The position numbers were made by a program, and so were the translations under genes. The notes below the pieces were generated by a model. The model was not told the DNA's origin, ran no database searches, and worked only from the letters and a program-made list of their open reading frames with translations. Shown here piece after piece: positions 17,001 to 24,447 of a stretch of DNA of 64,000 nucleotides; position 1 is the first letter of the stretch; each line of letters begins with the position of its first letter. The stretch comes from JAWLHA01 sp041690535 (GTDB taxonomy: Bacteria; Pseudomonadota; Gammaproteobacteria; Thiohalomonadales; Thiohalomonadaceae): positions 124,001-188,000 of the forward strand of contig JAWLHA010000001.1 in assembly GCA_041690535.1 (NCBI GenBank), read 5' to 3'.

Positions 17001-19204
17001 TGAGTTTGCTCGCCTGTGCTTACGGTACTGTGGTCATGCACCCCCACTGAAGCACCCGACGAAATACCCAGGTTCTTCAGTAATCCAGCACCAAACCCCT
17101 TCTTGAGCGCAGAAACCGCTTTATCCCACCAGCCCGCAGCCCGTTCATCTGCCCGTAGGTTCCCATCTCGGTCGACCGCGCCGGCCAACGCTTGTGCCTC
17201 AGGATCGCCTGCCGGTTTGCCGTCTGCACCTCCCTTCGGTCCTCCCAAAGCCATCGCGACGGATTTGCGCGTTGCCTGCTCTTTACTGAGTCCTGACTGG
17301 TGCAGCGTCGCTGCTGTGTCCGCAATCGTGCGGGCCATTGCGAGCTGTTTTTGGTCTTGGGTCATTTGTGACCTATCGGTGAGGCTCGCTTCCTTCATCA
17401 CCGCCTGTTCGTTGAAGTTCAGGGCATCGTCAAAGGTCTTTTGTTGCTGCGCTGAGAAGGAGTGGCCGGCCTCCGTCAATGCCTGGGAGGTTTCTTGGAC
17501 GGCGCGCTCCATGGCGGCGGTCTTAGACACATCGACGCTCTTGGTCTGATTGATGCCGTCTTTAATGTTTTGGAAGCCCCCTGTATCGTCCTTGCGAAGC
17601 ACGGCGCCAAGACCATTTTCAACCACCGAGGCACGATGACCCGTCGCATGGGCGTAAGCGGTATCGTGGTGGTTGGCATTGGTATTGTTGTAACTCACCT
17701 GTGCGCCCGAGAACGACCCCGACGCCGCTGCTCCGGCCGCCTGAGCGGCTTGAGAACCGCCACTGGAGCGCTCCATGGCACTGGTCATGGCAATGGAACC
17801 ACCTTTGACCATCCCCCAAAGGATGGTGGGGATGAGGGTCATCATCATGCCGGTCTGGAGGATATAGTCGTTGGCCGCCTGGGACATGGCCACGTCCGAG
17901 GAGAGGGTCAGCCCATTTGCAAACACGGGGGTGAGCGCGGCCTTCTCGCGCACGGCCATCATGTAGTTCGCTATGGCGAAGGCCGGCGCCCAGAGAATCA
18001 GCCAAATCATCACCTCCGCCCACCCCTTGAGCACCGCCGTGCCCGCCTTGGGGATCACGGAGGCGGCCATGACGATAGGGGCCATCCCCAGGATAAATGC
18101 CTGGAGTACGCCATACATATTGATAACCGCTTCCTTGAACAGCTCTAACGTGGTGTGCCAGCCCGTTTTTTGCGATACCTTGGCCTGCTCGGTGTTCATG
18201 GCCAGCATCAACTCATTTGCGCCGGTACTTTGGGCCGCTTGTTGATAGCCACGCCGGAAGGCTTCGATGACCCCCTGTTGCATCGCCGCATCCTTGGCGG
18301 GGGTGTTTGCTCCAGAAAAATTCAAGGCGGCCGTCAGGGCGTCAGAGGTAAATGCGTTTAGCGTCACTGTTGCACCGCCGCTGGGTTTGAGAAATGCAAA
18401 CTTCTCTGCAATTTTATCCAGAACGGTATTTTTGTAGGCGCTGAGTTCGGTGTTGATGTTGGTCCACGCCGTGTTGCAGGGCTCAATAACGGTGGTGCCG
18501 TCGGATTTGGTTCGCTCGGTCATGGTCGCGGCATTTCTTACCTCCAAGTCTTTCCAAAGCGTTTTGGACTTCAGCAGTGTGGCGGCCGAAATCTGCCCGC
18601 TCGCGACACGGGGGATCACGCAATCCATGGTGTACTTCTGGATGGACGCCTGGAGTGTGGGCGAGCTGATTCTCACATCCCCTAACGCCTCAAGCATCAT
18701 CGCGTTCATATTGATGAAGGCGCCTTGCGACAGCTTGAGCTTGTCATACCCGGTGATGGCAAAATTCTCCTCCGTCTTGCTGGTCAACCAATCTCCGAGG
18801 CTGCCGACTACGGCGGCTGGGAATCCGACCGCCGCTGGGACATCGGCTATCACCCGAGTGCCGAGATTGCTGTTATCCGTCACTTGAAGGTTGATCTTGA
18901 CCGTGAACAGTAGGTAGGTGAGCATCCAGACCGCGATAAGGTACTTGCCAAGCCGTTGAGGCGAGCCCGCGCCAACGCTGGTAAACGTGAGGGCTGCAAC
19001 GCCCACAGTGGCGAGCGTAGCCACCAAGGTCCTGTACTCCGCATCGGCGGTCATGGACTTGACTGCGTTCAGGACCGCCCATACGACATCGACGTTGCCC
19101 GCAATAACGTAGTAATCCCAGGAATTGCCGCTCGGCGGGTTGATCGTGATCGCCGCCAGAGCGGGAAACGGCAACAGCAGCAAAAGGGTAATGAGCTTGC
19201 GCAT
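14087..19204 (-). CDS. traG: Mating-pair stabilisation protein TraG with long repeat-rich C-terminus
   Basis: TraG is an inner-membrane protein with a large periplasmic tail. In F it functions in pilus assembly, mating-pair stabilisation and entry exclusion. The start ATG at 19204 has AAGGA seven bases before it and a hydrophobic leader. Membrane segments occupy roughly residues 1-470 (for example QRLGKYLIAVWMLTYLLFTV and FILGMAPIVMAASVI). The rest is hydrophilic and Ala/Gln/Ser-rich. Between about residues 1240 and 1520 lies an array of 18-residue repeats built on SEATAPAGG. A run of 100 Ns at 15235-15334 falls inside it, so the 1705-residue length is uncertain. F TraG has about 940 residues. 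It is the last gene of the traF-traH-traG operon. Confidence 0.88.
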   Translation of the reverse strand: MRKLITLLLLLPFPALAAITINPPSGNSWDYYVIAGNVDVVWAVLNAVKSMTADAEYRTLVATLATVGVAALTFTSVGAGSPQRLGKYLIAVWMLTYLLFTVKINLQVTDNSNLGTRVIADVPAAVGFPAAVVGSLGDWLTSKTEENFAITGYDKLKLSQGAFINMNAMMLEALGDVRISSPTLQASIQKYTMDCVIPRVASGQISAATLLKSKTLWKDLEVRNAATMTERTKSDGTTVIEPCNTAWTNINTELSAYKNTVLDKIAEKFAFLKPSGGATVTLNAFTSDALTAALNFSGANTPAKDAAMQQGVIEAFRRGYQQAAQSTGANELMLAMNTEQAKVSQKTGWHTTLELFKEAVINMYGVLQAFILGMAPIVMAASVIPKAGTAVLKGWAEVMIWLILWAPAFAIANYMMAVREKAALTPVFANGLTLSSDVAMSQAANDYILQTGMMMTLIPTILWGMVKGGSIAMTSAMERSSGGSQAAQAAGAAASGSFSGAQVSYNNTNANHHDTAYAHATGHRASVVENGLGAVLRKDDTGGFQNIKDGINQTKSVDVSKTAAMERAVQETSQALTEAGHSFSAQQQKTFDDALNFNEQAVMKEASLTDRSQMTQDQKQLAMARTIADTAATLHQSGLSKEQATRKSVAMALGGPKGGADGKPAGDPEAQALAGAVDRDGNLRADERAAGWWDKAVSALKKGFGAGLLKNLGISSGASVGVHDHSTVSTGEQTQSGERTEARSDESAAHNIVTSATTRWTRNDEHGTTGGKQESFKDTATWGEMVTHGQKYANAKAASEAAKIGLSATERVSETRTVSNEELAAMHEKKKQIGEKVDGDTGSDPLDPQAPGSTFEKIKDTVNAGQQGAEAAVDGQGKKITASGGALDKAVGEHILTTEGNEVAGKAAAGTTSDPTKLREQRNALVAGANNAAAQTLVNTMDAQGQIDGMQTAIVGGAAAIYANEQFGLLGSLVAGGAAAGISSLVNNFGNGAMDRLKDGWEGGIGQKLQPIKDADGNVTAMPAFIATSEGPDGKTSAEMVYYAPGREQDQGYFATFDSNSGTLQRWGTETKGEGGSEIDLNLPKPNQTGIDAANQDKQEFRQAQQDEAATRQFINNVATGYQATPEQAKTISDATSPEAVRTAALEANLTPQQADHLANLRARVSDGDLPTDGRAAPKPGEESPVVQTPKSESGYSPAHVNGPAFVAAITGQPLMPESSGPMMVDPKLPSMGGDQTAPAPAGGSAAAAAGERSEATAPAGGQAAQATGQSSEATAPAGGSAPQATGQSSXXXXXXXXXXXXXXXXXXXXXXXXXXXXXXXXXXGERSEATAPAGGQAAQATGQSSEATAPAGGSAPQVAGQSSEATAPAGGSAPQVAGQSSEATGPAGGQAGQVAGERSEATAPAGGQAAQATGQSSEATAPAGGSAPQATGQSSEATAPAGGSAPQVAGERSEATAPAGGSAAQATGERSEATAPAGGQAGQVAGERSEATAPAGGSAPQVVGERSEATGPAGGSAAQDREQTEDSRHDQSSTDVTSPDQANKRSSSEEAVQPTQRAVQEMATEFGASRADAAAIAEATSPEEVKQAALDAGLSEEQANALAETWGGLPGATRQGESGSDRSTGGQSAAPDQASAVTQGTPDPKKTDSVGQDSDDPQPPSQEEEGSAGMSSDAPDSPSAAVAVAPPADELLVENAKSQQRWIR
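14648..15485 (-). repeat. Tandem 54-bp repeats inside traG, with an assembly gap
   Basis: The array encodes 18-residue units of the form (A/V)(T/A)G(E-R/Q-S)SEATAPAGG(S/Q)A(P/A)Q. About thirteen units can be read outright, in ERSEAT and QSSEAT variants. The 100 Ns at 15235-15334 mark a gap of unknown true size, as is usual where near-identical repeats collapse in assembly. Confidence 0.9.
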
Positions 19205-19222
19205 ACAGTGTCCTTTGTCGAC

Positions 19223-20728
19223 TTAGCGACCGCGAGCGAAGTCCAGGCCGGAAATGCCTGTCGCGTAAACTGATTCAAGCATGGATTTATTCGCCTCCTT
19301 TATCTGCTTCATGGCCGCTTCCTGGGTCTTGCCAAAATCTTGCAAAGGCTCTGATGCGGCTTTCAACTTCTCCCGGACCTCGCGGAGTTGTTTTTTGAAA
19401 TCGTCGTACGCCTCTGGGGGGGTGTCCGTCTTGGGCAGGAGTCCCAGAACGGATTCGCCAAATTTGGAGGAATCGGAAAGGGCGTCCTCGATGTATTTGT
19501 GTGCGACCATGTGAGCAAGTGCGTGATGCATGTCCCGCAAGAGCGGCTCGGCCTGCTCAGGGTAAACCGCAGCCACATTGATTAGCTGATAAAGAGGGAA
19601 TGGAGCGAGCGCAATAAGATTCTGGTGTTCCGGTTTTAGTGTTCCGTTCGATTTCTTGACCTCGACCACAGCATTTTTTATTGCGTCTTTAATCTTCTTG
19701 AGAAAGCCTTGCTTGGCCCGGTCCGCAGCGTCTGGGTAAGCACTCAGTTTGACTTTCTCCATCGTATCGCACATGCGGTTCTCGGGTGTGAGACACCGAA
19801 GGATCTCGTAGTCCCTCGGTTTTCTCGCCTCGCACCATTTCTTGATGTCATCATCATCACTGCTGAGAGTGTTGTACTCCGTGCCACACAAAAAGATGGT
19901 GAGCACATCGCGGGGCTCCATTGTTGGCGGCTGAAGATCCCCCAGGATGAGTGTGCCGATGGTGGACATCATCAGCTCACCCAGGAACTGGTTGTCCTTG
20001 TCGGTGGTGTTGGTCAAGCCTGCTTTGCGCAGGGCGCACCAAGTGGAGTTCGAGAAGGAGAAGTCGGAACACCAGTCCGAAGCGGTGATGTCTCCATTGT
20101 CCAGGGAGTTCTGAAGATTCTTTTTCGCATATTCCTTGCTGCCGCACATCAGTCTGTCGCGTGCTGACATGTGGTCGCTGACCTCACCCGTCCCGGTAAC
20201 GACTCTTCTGCAATGATCTTGTGCGGCATTCGCCATGGGGCTGGTGATGGCCTCGGCGATCAACTGGCTTGCCTGGCAGCTATCTATCGCCGCCAGCGAG
20301 GCCAACTGGGCGGCCCTTTGAATCACGTCCATGACCTCGCCGCAAAGGCCGCAGAGACTCTTAACGGCGGTGACAAAGACGAAGCCCAACGTTTGACCGG
20401 AGCCGATGCTTGTAAGCAGTTGGACGATTTCATCGCCCGTGACGAACGAAAGGCCGCCGAAGTGGGCGGAAATGCCGTTACACCCGGCTTCCAGGCTAGG
20501 GGGCGCAATGCTCACCAATTGCACCGACTTGCTTTTGAAACGGAGATCGTAGCCCCCCAGCGTGTAGGTGATGCGGGACTTGCTCTTATAGGTTTCGGCC
20601 GCCGTATGGGCCTGACCGGTTAGCAAATTGGTGAATGCGTCGCTCAATGAATCGGCGCGAGCCAACCCCGGCGGCAAGAGCGCGAGCAGAAGCAAGAGAG
20701 CGAATGATTTTGAAGTGAAGGTCGACAT
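19223..20728 (-). CDS. traH: Conjugative transfer protein TraH
   Basis: TraH is a periplasmic/outer-membrane-associated F-type pilus assembly and mating-pair protein. The chosen start at 20728 has AGGAG seven bases upstream and opens a signal peptide (MSTFTSKSFALLLLLALLPPGLARA); a longer in-frame start at 20761 is less likely. The 501-residue product contains the TraH motifs GGYDLRFKSKSVQLVSIAPPS and GCNGISAHFGG in its first 100 residues and a C-terminal coiled-coil-like region, as in the family. It lies 18 bp from traG and 10 bp from traF on the same strand. Confidence 0.9.
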   Translation of the reverse strand: MSTFTSKSFALLLLLALLPPGLARADSLSDAFTNLLTGQAHTAAETYKSKSRITYTLGGYDLRFKSKSVQLVSIAPPSLEAGCNGISAHFGGLSFVTGDEIVQLLTSIGSGQTLGFVFVTAVKSLCGLCGEVMDVIQRAAQLASLAAIDSCQASQLIAEAITSPMANAAQDHCRRVVTGTGEVSDHMSARDRLMCGSKEYAKKNLQNSLDNGDITASDWCSDFSFSNSTWCALRKAGLTNTTDKDNQFLGELMMSTIGTLILGDLQPPTMEPRDVLTIFLCGTEYNTLSSDDDDIKKWCEARKPRDYEILRCLTPENRMCDTMEKVKLSAYPDAADRAKQGFLKKIKDAIKNAVVEVKKSNGTLKPEHQNLIALAPFPLYQLINVAAVYPEQAEPLLRDMHHALAHMVAHKYIEDALSDSSKFGESVLGLLPKTDTPPEAYDDFKKQLREVREKLKAASEPLQDFGKTQEAAMKQIKEANKSMLESVYATGISGLDFARGR

Positions 20729-20738
20729 ACCGTAGCTC

Positions 20739-22130
20739 CTACTCAGATTGATCTTGGACAACGCCGGCGCTCACGAGCGCCGCTTGCAGTCCCCGCTCGT
20801 CAAAATCCACCGGGGGACGGCCATTGGTCGAGGCGATCCCTTTGGCCGCCGCCGAGCGAATGGCGGAGAAGAACATATCGATCCGCCCCAGAATGGTCTG
20901 GGCCGCGTCCATGCCGGAGGAGACACGAACCCACACGTCGTCTTTGGGCAGGTGCAAAAATAGGTCCGGGACGCTCTTGACCCCCAGCAGCGTGGCCGGT
21001 TCGATGGTCTCCGGGGCCGTCTTGCAGCGATCTTCGAAGCCCGGCATACAGGTGTCCTCAAGGGAGGCGTCCCACACAGGCAGGCCGGCGTACCGCCCCA
21101 CACGCTGAACCACGCTGGCCATGGCACCGCAGTAGCTGCATGAGGGACGGGTGAACCAGACCAAGAAGGCACCTTGGTCCTGGAGATCCTGAAACACAGT
21201 CTTGCGCCTTTCGTCGCGAGCGAGAGCGGCGGCCCGCAGACCGAAGGAGGTCACGGCGTTGGAGACAGCAGGGTTGAGGTCGGAATTCTGGATCATGTTC
21301 CACTCCCACATGCGGGTCATCAAGGTCGCCTGGTCCAGCATCCACTTGTGGTAATACTGGAGCGCCTCCACCGCCTTGGAGTCCCTCGGGTTCATCGTCG
21401 CCTGCTCGAACAGGGCATCGCGCTGAATGGCCTGGAAGGCAAAGTCGCCTTCCGGATCGACGAACCCGCACTTCGCCGTCCAGGTGGTTTTGTCCCGACA
21501 GGGGTCTTTGGTTTCCTCGGGGGGCTGGGCGCTTAGCGTGGGCGCTTCCTCCTCGGGCTCTTCCTCCTGTTGCGCCAGTGGATCGATGTACCCAAACCAC
21601 CAACCGCACTCGGTGCCCTGAACGCACCGGTTTGGCGGCTCCTCAGCAAGCCCTTGGGCGGCGAAAGCGTCCTTGGAGGCGACGACTGCCGAAAGGCAGG
21701 CCACAGCGATCACAAGGGCGTTGCGCCAGCGGGAGGTGATGATCCGCAAACTCTTGCGGTGCTTGTATGGATGCCAGATTGGAATGCCCATCGGTGTCAT
21801 CATGTCAGCTAGTAGGTGAGTGAATGCCCCAAAAGAAAATCCGGTCAGCGCAATCCCGGCCGGGGCGCTGATGTTCCACGCCAGCCACACCCCTGCCACG
21901 AACAGGGCCAGCCACAGCGGAGGGTAGTGGGTGATGGTGCGGTGCGGCAGCAACGTCACGGAGGCGTTACCGCGCCAATACCGCACCTCCAACGTGTCCG
22001 GCGCGGTGGTCCCCACCAATGAGGCAAGCGAAGCCACCACCACCGTCCCTTCCCCGACCTTCGGCAACAACAACGCCCCCGCAACCACGGTGAGGGCGCC
22101 GCCGAAAATGAGGTGACTGAGCCGATGCAT
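20739..22130 (-). CDS. traF: Fusion of a YdjM-like membrane domain with TraF
   Basis: Residues 1 to about 150 are a multi-pass membrane domain of the YdjM/DUF457 predicted metal-dependent hydrolase type, with the metal-site-like motif LPHRTITHYP and later FTHLLADMMTP. Residues from about 155 onward are TraF, a thioredoxin-fold periplasmic pilus-assembly protein, with CSYC (a CXXC pair) near residue 333. The join RNALVIAVACLSAVVASKDAFAAQ looks like a former TraF signal peptide now serving as the last membrane segment. The reading frame is continuous (463 residues). The start ATG overlaps the upstream stop as TAATG. F TraF is about 250 residues and secreted; here it would be membrane-anchored. 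Confidence 0.85.
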   Translation of the reverse strand: MHRLSHLIFGGALTVVAGALLLPKVGEGTVVVASLASLVGTTAPDTLEVRYWRGNASVTLLPHRTITHYPPLWLALFVAGVWLAWNISAPAGIALTGFSFGAFTHLLADMMTPMGIPIWHPYKHRKSLRIITSRWRNALVIAVACLSAVVASKDAFAAQGLAEEPPNRCVQGTECGWWFGYIDPLAQQEEEPEEEAPTLSAQPPEETKDPCRDKTTWTAKCGFVDPEGDFAFQAIQRDALFEQATMNPRDSKAVEALQYYHKWMLDQATLMTRMWEWNMIQNSDLNPAVSNAVTSFGLRAAALARDERRKTVFQDLQDQGAFLVWFTRPSCSYCGAMASVVQRVGRYAGLPVWDASLEDTCMPGFEDRCKTAPETIEPATLLGVKSVPDLFLHLPKDDVWVRVSSGMDAAQTILGRIDMFFSAIRSAAAKGIASTNGRPPVDFDERGLQAALVSAGVVQDQSE

Positions 22131-22312
22131 TAGCCAACCGCCGCCTCCACGACATGATTGGCCTTGCATAGGGCGGGGTGTTGGCGCACCGCTTGCTGGG
22201 CGAGAGCCTCGGCAAGGCGCATCAGCAGCCTGGGGGGAGTGTTCGGTGCGATCTGAACCGTGACGTGATCGCCAACGGACTGGCAGGTAATAACGGTGTT
22301 CACAGGGGGCAT
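22130..22312 (-). CDS. Short first gene of the traF operon
   Basis: A 60-residue product begins at the ATG at 22312 with AGGAGA seven bases upstream, and its TAA stop overlaps the traF fusion start (TAATG), so translation is coupled. The sequence (MPPVNTVITCQSVGDHVTVQ...) has no signal peptide. It includes an amphipathic stretch LMRLAEALAQQAVRQ. No family is recognised. The shared leader element stands directly before it, which places the whole traF-traH-traG operon under that element. Confidence 0.6.
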   Translation of the reverse strand: MPPVNTVITCQSVGDHVTVQIAPNTPPRLLMRLAEALAQQAVRQHPALCKANHVVEAAVG

Positions 22313-22363
22313 TGCGGTTCTCCTTCAATTGTCCTCACCGTTACATACCGATGGGAGTGAAAG
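22313..22363 (-). promoter_or_regulatory. Shared leader element heading the traF-traH-traG operon
   Basis: The minus-strand core TTCACTCCCATCGGTATGT matches the consensus at all conserved positions. The leader is the shortest of the ten (about 30 bases between core and ATG) and lacks the inner hairpin. CGGT just after the core can pair with ACCG that follows the ribosome binding site. The core ATG is followed by TAA. Confidence 0.6.
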
Positions 22364-22415
22364 AGAAAGCAGGGTTTTCGGGCTCGGAGCTGGGGCATTT
22401 CAGCCCGAAATGGAA

Positions 22416-22435
22416 AGCCCCTCGGAAGAGGGGCT
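22416..22435 (-). terminator. AGCCCCTC hairpin after the 59-residue gene
   Basis: In gene sense an AGCCCCTC stem closes a short TTCC loop with GAGGGGCT and is followed by TTTCC. It belongs to the near-identical hairpins that follow the small leader-controlled genes. Confidence 0.7.
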
Positions 22436-22444
22436 GGAATGAAA

Positions 22445-22624
22445 TCAGGCAAGGATGATGAAAACCACGTCCTTGGCCTGGCGGTAGCTGCGAAGAAGGC
22501 GGCTACGCAGGTCGTCCTGAATCTTCTCGTCGGTGACGGTGGTGTCAGCGAAGACCACACCGGAACTGACATCGAAGTATTCGTTGTGGACCAAAAACTT
22601 GTCGGCACTAACGGCGATAGCCAT
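22445..22624 (-). CDS. Unrecognised 59-residue ICE protein
   Basis: The ATG at 22624 is preceded by GAGGAGA, the sequence that can pair with TCTCCTC in the leader. The product begins MAIAVSADKFLVHNEYFDV and ends in YRQAKDVVFIILA. It is mostly beta/alpha mixed by eye, without signal peptide or membrane span. It is too short for the usual gene callers and is overlapped by longer spurious frames. Its own leader and hairpin terminator mark it as a real single-gene unit. Function is unknown. Confidence 0.55.
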   Translation of the reverse strand: MAIAVSADKFLVHNEYFDVSSGVVFADTTVTDEKIQDDLRSRLLRSYRQAKDVVFIILA

Positions 22625-22691
22625 GGAGTTCTCCTCATCAGGTGCTGGTCTTTGACCAGGGTTCGAGGAGACATACCGGAGGGAGTGAAAG
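22625..22691 (-). promoter_or_regulatory. Shared leader element, full type
   Basis: The core TTCACTCCCTCCGGTATGT is followed by TCTCCTC, an inner stem CTGGTC/GACCAG with an AAA loop, and GAGGAGA as the ribosome binding site. TCTCCTC and GAGGAGA form a perfect 7-bp outer pairing that would bury the site. Confidence 0.7.
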
Positions 22692-22819
22692 GCGCAGCGG
22701 AGACGCCCAGAACCCGAGCCCGGGTATCAGAAATAGATGAGAGGTACCAACCTATAGGTTTGGGTAGGGTCTGGTTCCCCCCTCTGAATATGATTGGTAT
22801 TGTGCAGTCTCTTTCGGAG

Positions 22820-22839
22820 CTGTGGCTGTATCACCATAA
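22820..22839 (+). promoter_or_regulatory. Probable palindromic operator
   Basis: CTGTGGCTGTATCACCATAA resembles the 20-bp TTATGG...CCATAA operators in length and in its right half (ACCATAA); the left half has two mismatches. It lies 18 bp before the gene at 22858. No convincing -35/-10 pair is visible. Confidence 0.45.
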
Positions 22840-22857
22840 CAACAATAGGGTAAAAAA

Positions 22858-23163
22858 ATGAACGGGAAACCAATGATTGCCAGCAGGGAAACGCTGTTCG
22901 ACTTGGCCTGCCAACTTGATGAGCAATTCGAGGACGGGGCTTCTGTGCTGCATTCGGATCGACTGTTGGTAGTCCGCGCCAAGGAGTTTTTGGGTGAAAT
23001 CCTCCGGCAAGGCCGCAACCATCCTCTGTGGAGCGAGTTCACACGACTCGTAACCGGGACAATCACCCTGAACCGGTTGTGGAACGACATGCTTAAAGAA
23101 CCAGTTGTGGCGGCTGATGAGTACGAAGGCAAAGCGCGGCTGGCGTTGGTGAAGGCAAGATAG
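22858..23163 (+). CDS. Paralog 1 of a tandem pair of small ICE proteins
   Basis: The 101-residue protein is related to the next gene: both contain a CQLDE motif, a central helix with a GEI core, then a NHPL or SHPL turn and FTRLVTGTITL near the C-terminal third. No signal peptide or membrane segment is present and no family is recognised. It is probably a small helical cytoplasmic protein. An operator-like palindrome lies just before it. The tandem duplication suggests paralogs that work together or have diverged in specificity. Confidence 0.65.
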   Translation: MNGKPMIASRETLFDLACQLDEQFEDGASVLHSDRLLVVRAKEFLGEILRQGRNHPLWSEFTRLVTGTITLNRLWNDMLKEPVVAADEYEGKARLALVKAR

Positions 23164-23188
23164 GCGGAGTTTATCCAGGGACGGACTT

Positions 23189-23524
23189 ATGTCGCTTTGT
23201 AGTGACTCGTGCGAGAGCGGGGAAGGGCGTGCCGTGGAGATTAGCGCAGTGGAGAAAATTACCAGCCCACAGCAGTTGTACCAGCTTACTTGTCAGCTTG
23301 ACGAAAACTTGGACGAAGAAGGAGCGGATCTTGACTCGACCCAGCGCTTGGTGTCCCAGGCAAAGGCGCTGATCGGCGAGATCATCGTTGAAGGGTGCAG
23401 CCACCCATTGCACGGGGCCTTCACAAGGCTGGTGACGGGCACCATCACCTTGAAACACCTCTGGGAATGCGCCTTGAGCTGGCCAGTCGGCGACTTTTTT
23501 CGCGTTGAGATAAAACCCGTTTGA
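23189..23524 (+). CDS. Paralog 2 of a tandem pair of small ICE proteins
   Basis: The 111-residue product aligns with the preceding gene from CQLDEN to TITLKHLWE. Both share RLV...AK, GEI and FTRLVTGTITL. It has an extra N-terminal stretch of about 20 residues with two Cys (LCSDSCES), and the true start could be further downstream. The C-termini have diverged. It lies 25 bp after its paralog and ends inside the promoter of the next gene. Confidence 0.62.
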   Translation: MSLCSDSCESGEGRAVEISAVEKITSPQQLYQLTCQLDENLDEEGADLDSTQRLVSQAKALIGEIIVEGCSHPLHGAFTRLVTGTITLKHLWECALSWPVGDFFRVEIKPV

Positions 23525-23533
23525 CTGTATAAT
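23505..23533 (+). promoter_or_regulatory. Strong sigma-70-type promoter
   Basis: TTGAGA (23505-23510) and the consensus TATAAT (23528-23533) are separated by 17 bp. It lies across the end of the preceding gene and points to the small membrane protein and resolvase genes. Transcription would start near 23,540, which argues for the ATG at 23570 rather than 23546. Confidence 0.7.
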
Positions 23534-23569
23534 GGGGAAAAGTTCATGCAAGCGCCGGATAGGGTTGAT

Positions 23570-23785
23570 ATGGGTGTTCTGGAGATAGCGGTAGGTGGTG
23601 TAGCCGTTTGGGCAGGGGGGGTTGTCGCGACCGCTCGCGGGATACACAAAGGCAATCCGCAGTTGGAGCCCTTGGCATACGTGATGGTTGGGGCCGGTTG
23701 GCCGCTCTATGTCCTTTTTCGCTTCCGGAAATTCAAACGCATCCTGAGCGGCAACTACAACACCGGGGCCGCTGATGGGAGGTAG
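23570..23785 (+). CDS. Small membrane protein
   Basis: The 71-residue product has a hydrophobic first segment (LEIAVGGVAVWAGGVVATA) and a second (LEPLAYVMVGAGWPLYVLF), so two membrane passes are likely, followed by a basic tail. The start at 23570 is preferred because AGGG precedes it and because the promoter would leave almost no leader for the in-frame ATG at 23546. It overlaps the start of the resolvase gene. Function is unknown. Confidence 0.55.
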   Translation: MGVLEIAVGGVAVWAGGVVATARGIHKGNPQLEPLAYVMVGAGWPLYVLFRFRKFKRILSGNYNTGAADGR

Positions 23786-24326
23786 GCGGCAAGGCCGTGG
23801 TCTGCGCGCTAACCAGCTCTCGCCCGAAATCAGGAGCCGGCTTGGGCTCGGGCAGCCCAGCAGAGCGCAGGGGGCGCAGACACCCTCCAGACGCGATTCT
23901 GACATTGCGAAGGCCCTTGAGTCCTTGAAGACATGCATCCCATCGGCCGCGCTTACGGCAGTGGGCGCGCAATTCGCGTTCCCTGGGGCGCGACTGTTAT
24001 CGCTCAACGCCATCTATCGGTTGCACTTTACCCAACGGCACGCCTACGCAAGCGCGTGGCACGATGCGGTGATGAGGGCGTGCTTACTGGGGCGCGCCGA
24101 GAGTGGACAACGGTTTGCGCTGGGCGACGGGCCTTTCGACATTACCGTGGTACGACAGGCGCCTCGCGCTCTCGATGGCGACAATATCGTGCCTAAGGCG
24201 GTGATCGACGGACTGCGCCATGCGGGCGTGATCAGCGAAGATAACCCGAAGGTGATGCGGCGGTGCGTCACCGACAATGCGGCCGGCGAATACGCTGTCC
24301 GAGTTGAAATTACGAAGGTTGACTGA
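23775..24326 (+). CDS. RusA-like Holliday junction resolvase
   Basis: The C-terminal 120 residues match RusA-type endonucleases: LSLNAIYR near the start of the domain, then LDGDNIVPKAVIDGLRHAGVISEDN with the family's conserved Asp residues and Lys. RusA cleaves four-way junctions and is common in prophages and ICEs. The first 55 residues are Arg/Gly/Ser-rich and not part of the fold; the real start may be downstream. Usual length is about 120-140 residues against 183 here. The stop lies in the promoter of the methylase gene. Confidence 0.75.
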   Translation: MGGRRQGRGLRANQLSPEIRSRLGLGQPSRAQGAQTPSRRDSDIAKALESLKTCIPSAALTAVGAQFAFPGARLLSLNAIYRLHFTQRHAYASAWHDAVMRACLLGRAESGQRFALGDGPFDITVVRQAPRALDGDNIVPKAVIDGLRHAGVISEDNPKVMRRCVTDNAAGEYAVRVEITKVD

Positions 24327-24346
24327 AAAGTGCTTGAAGGTATAAT
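24319..24346 (+). promoter_or_regulatory. Sigma-70-type promoter for the DNA methylase gene
   Basis: TTGACT (24319-24324) and TATAAT (24341-24346) are 16 bp apart. A leader of about 95 bases follows before the GTG at 24448. Confidence 0.65.
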
Positions 24347-24447
24347 CGAAAGTTGCACAGGGGGCGGAGCGCGACTCGTCCTTTCGTCGGTTCTTCCTCA
24401 CTCTGGCCCGGAGTCGTCGCGTAGGGCGCCAATTTTGAGTTCCTCCA

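Noticed and set aside
22300..22674. A 124-residue minus-strand frame starting in the leader at 22674
   Set aside because: It overlaps two better supported small genes, both with ribosome binding sites, in another frame and runs through a terminator hairpin.
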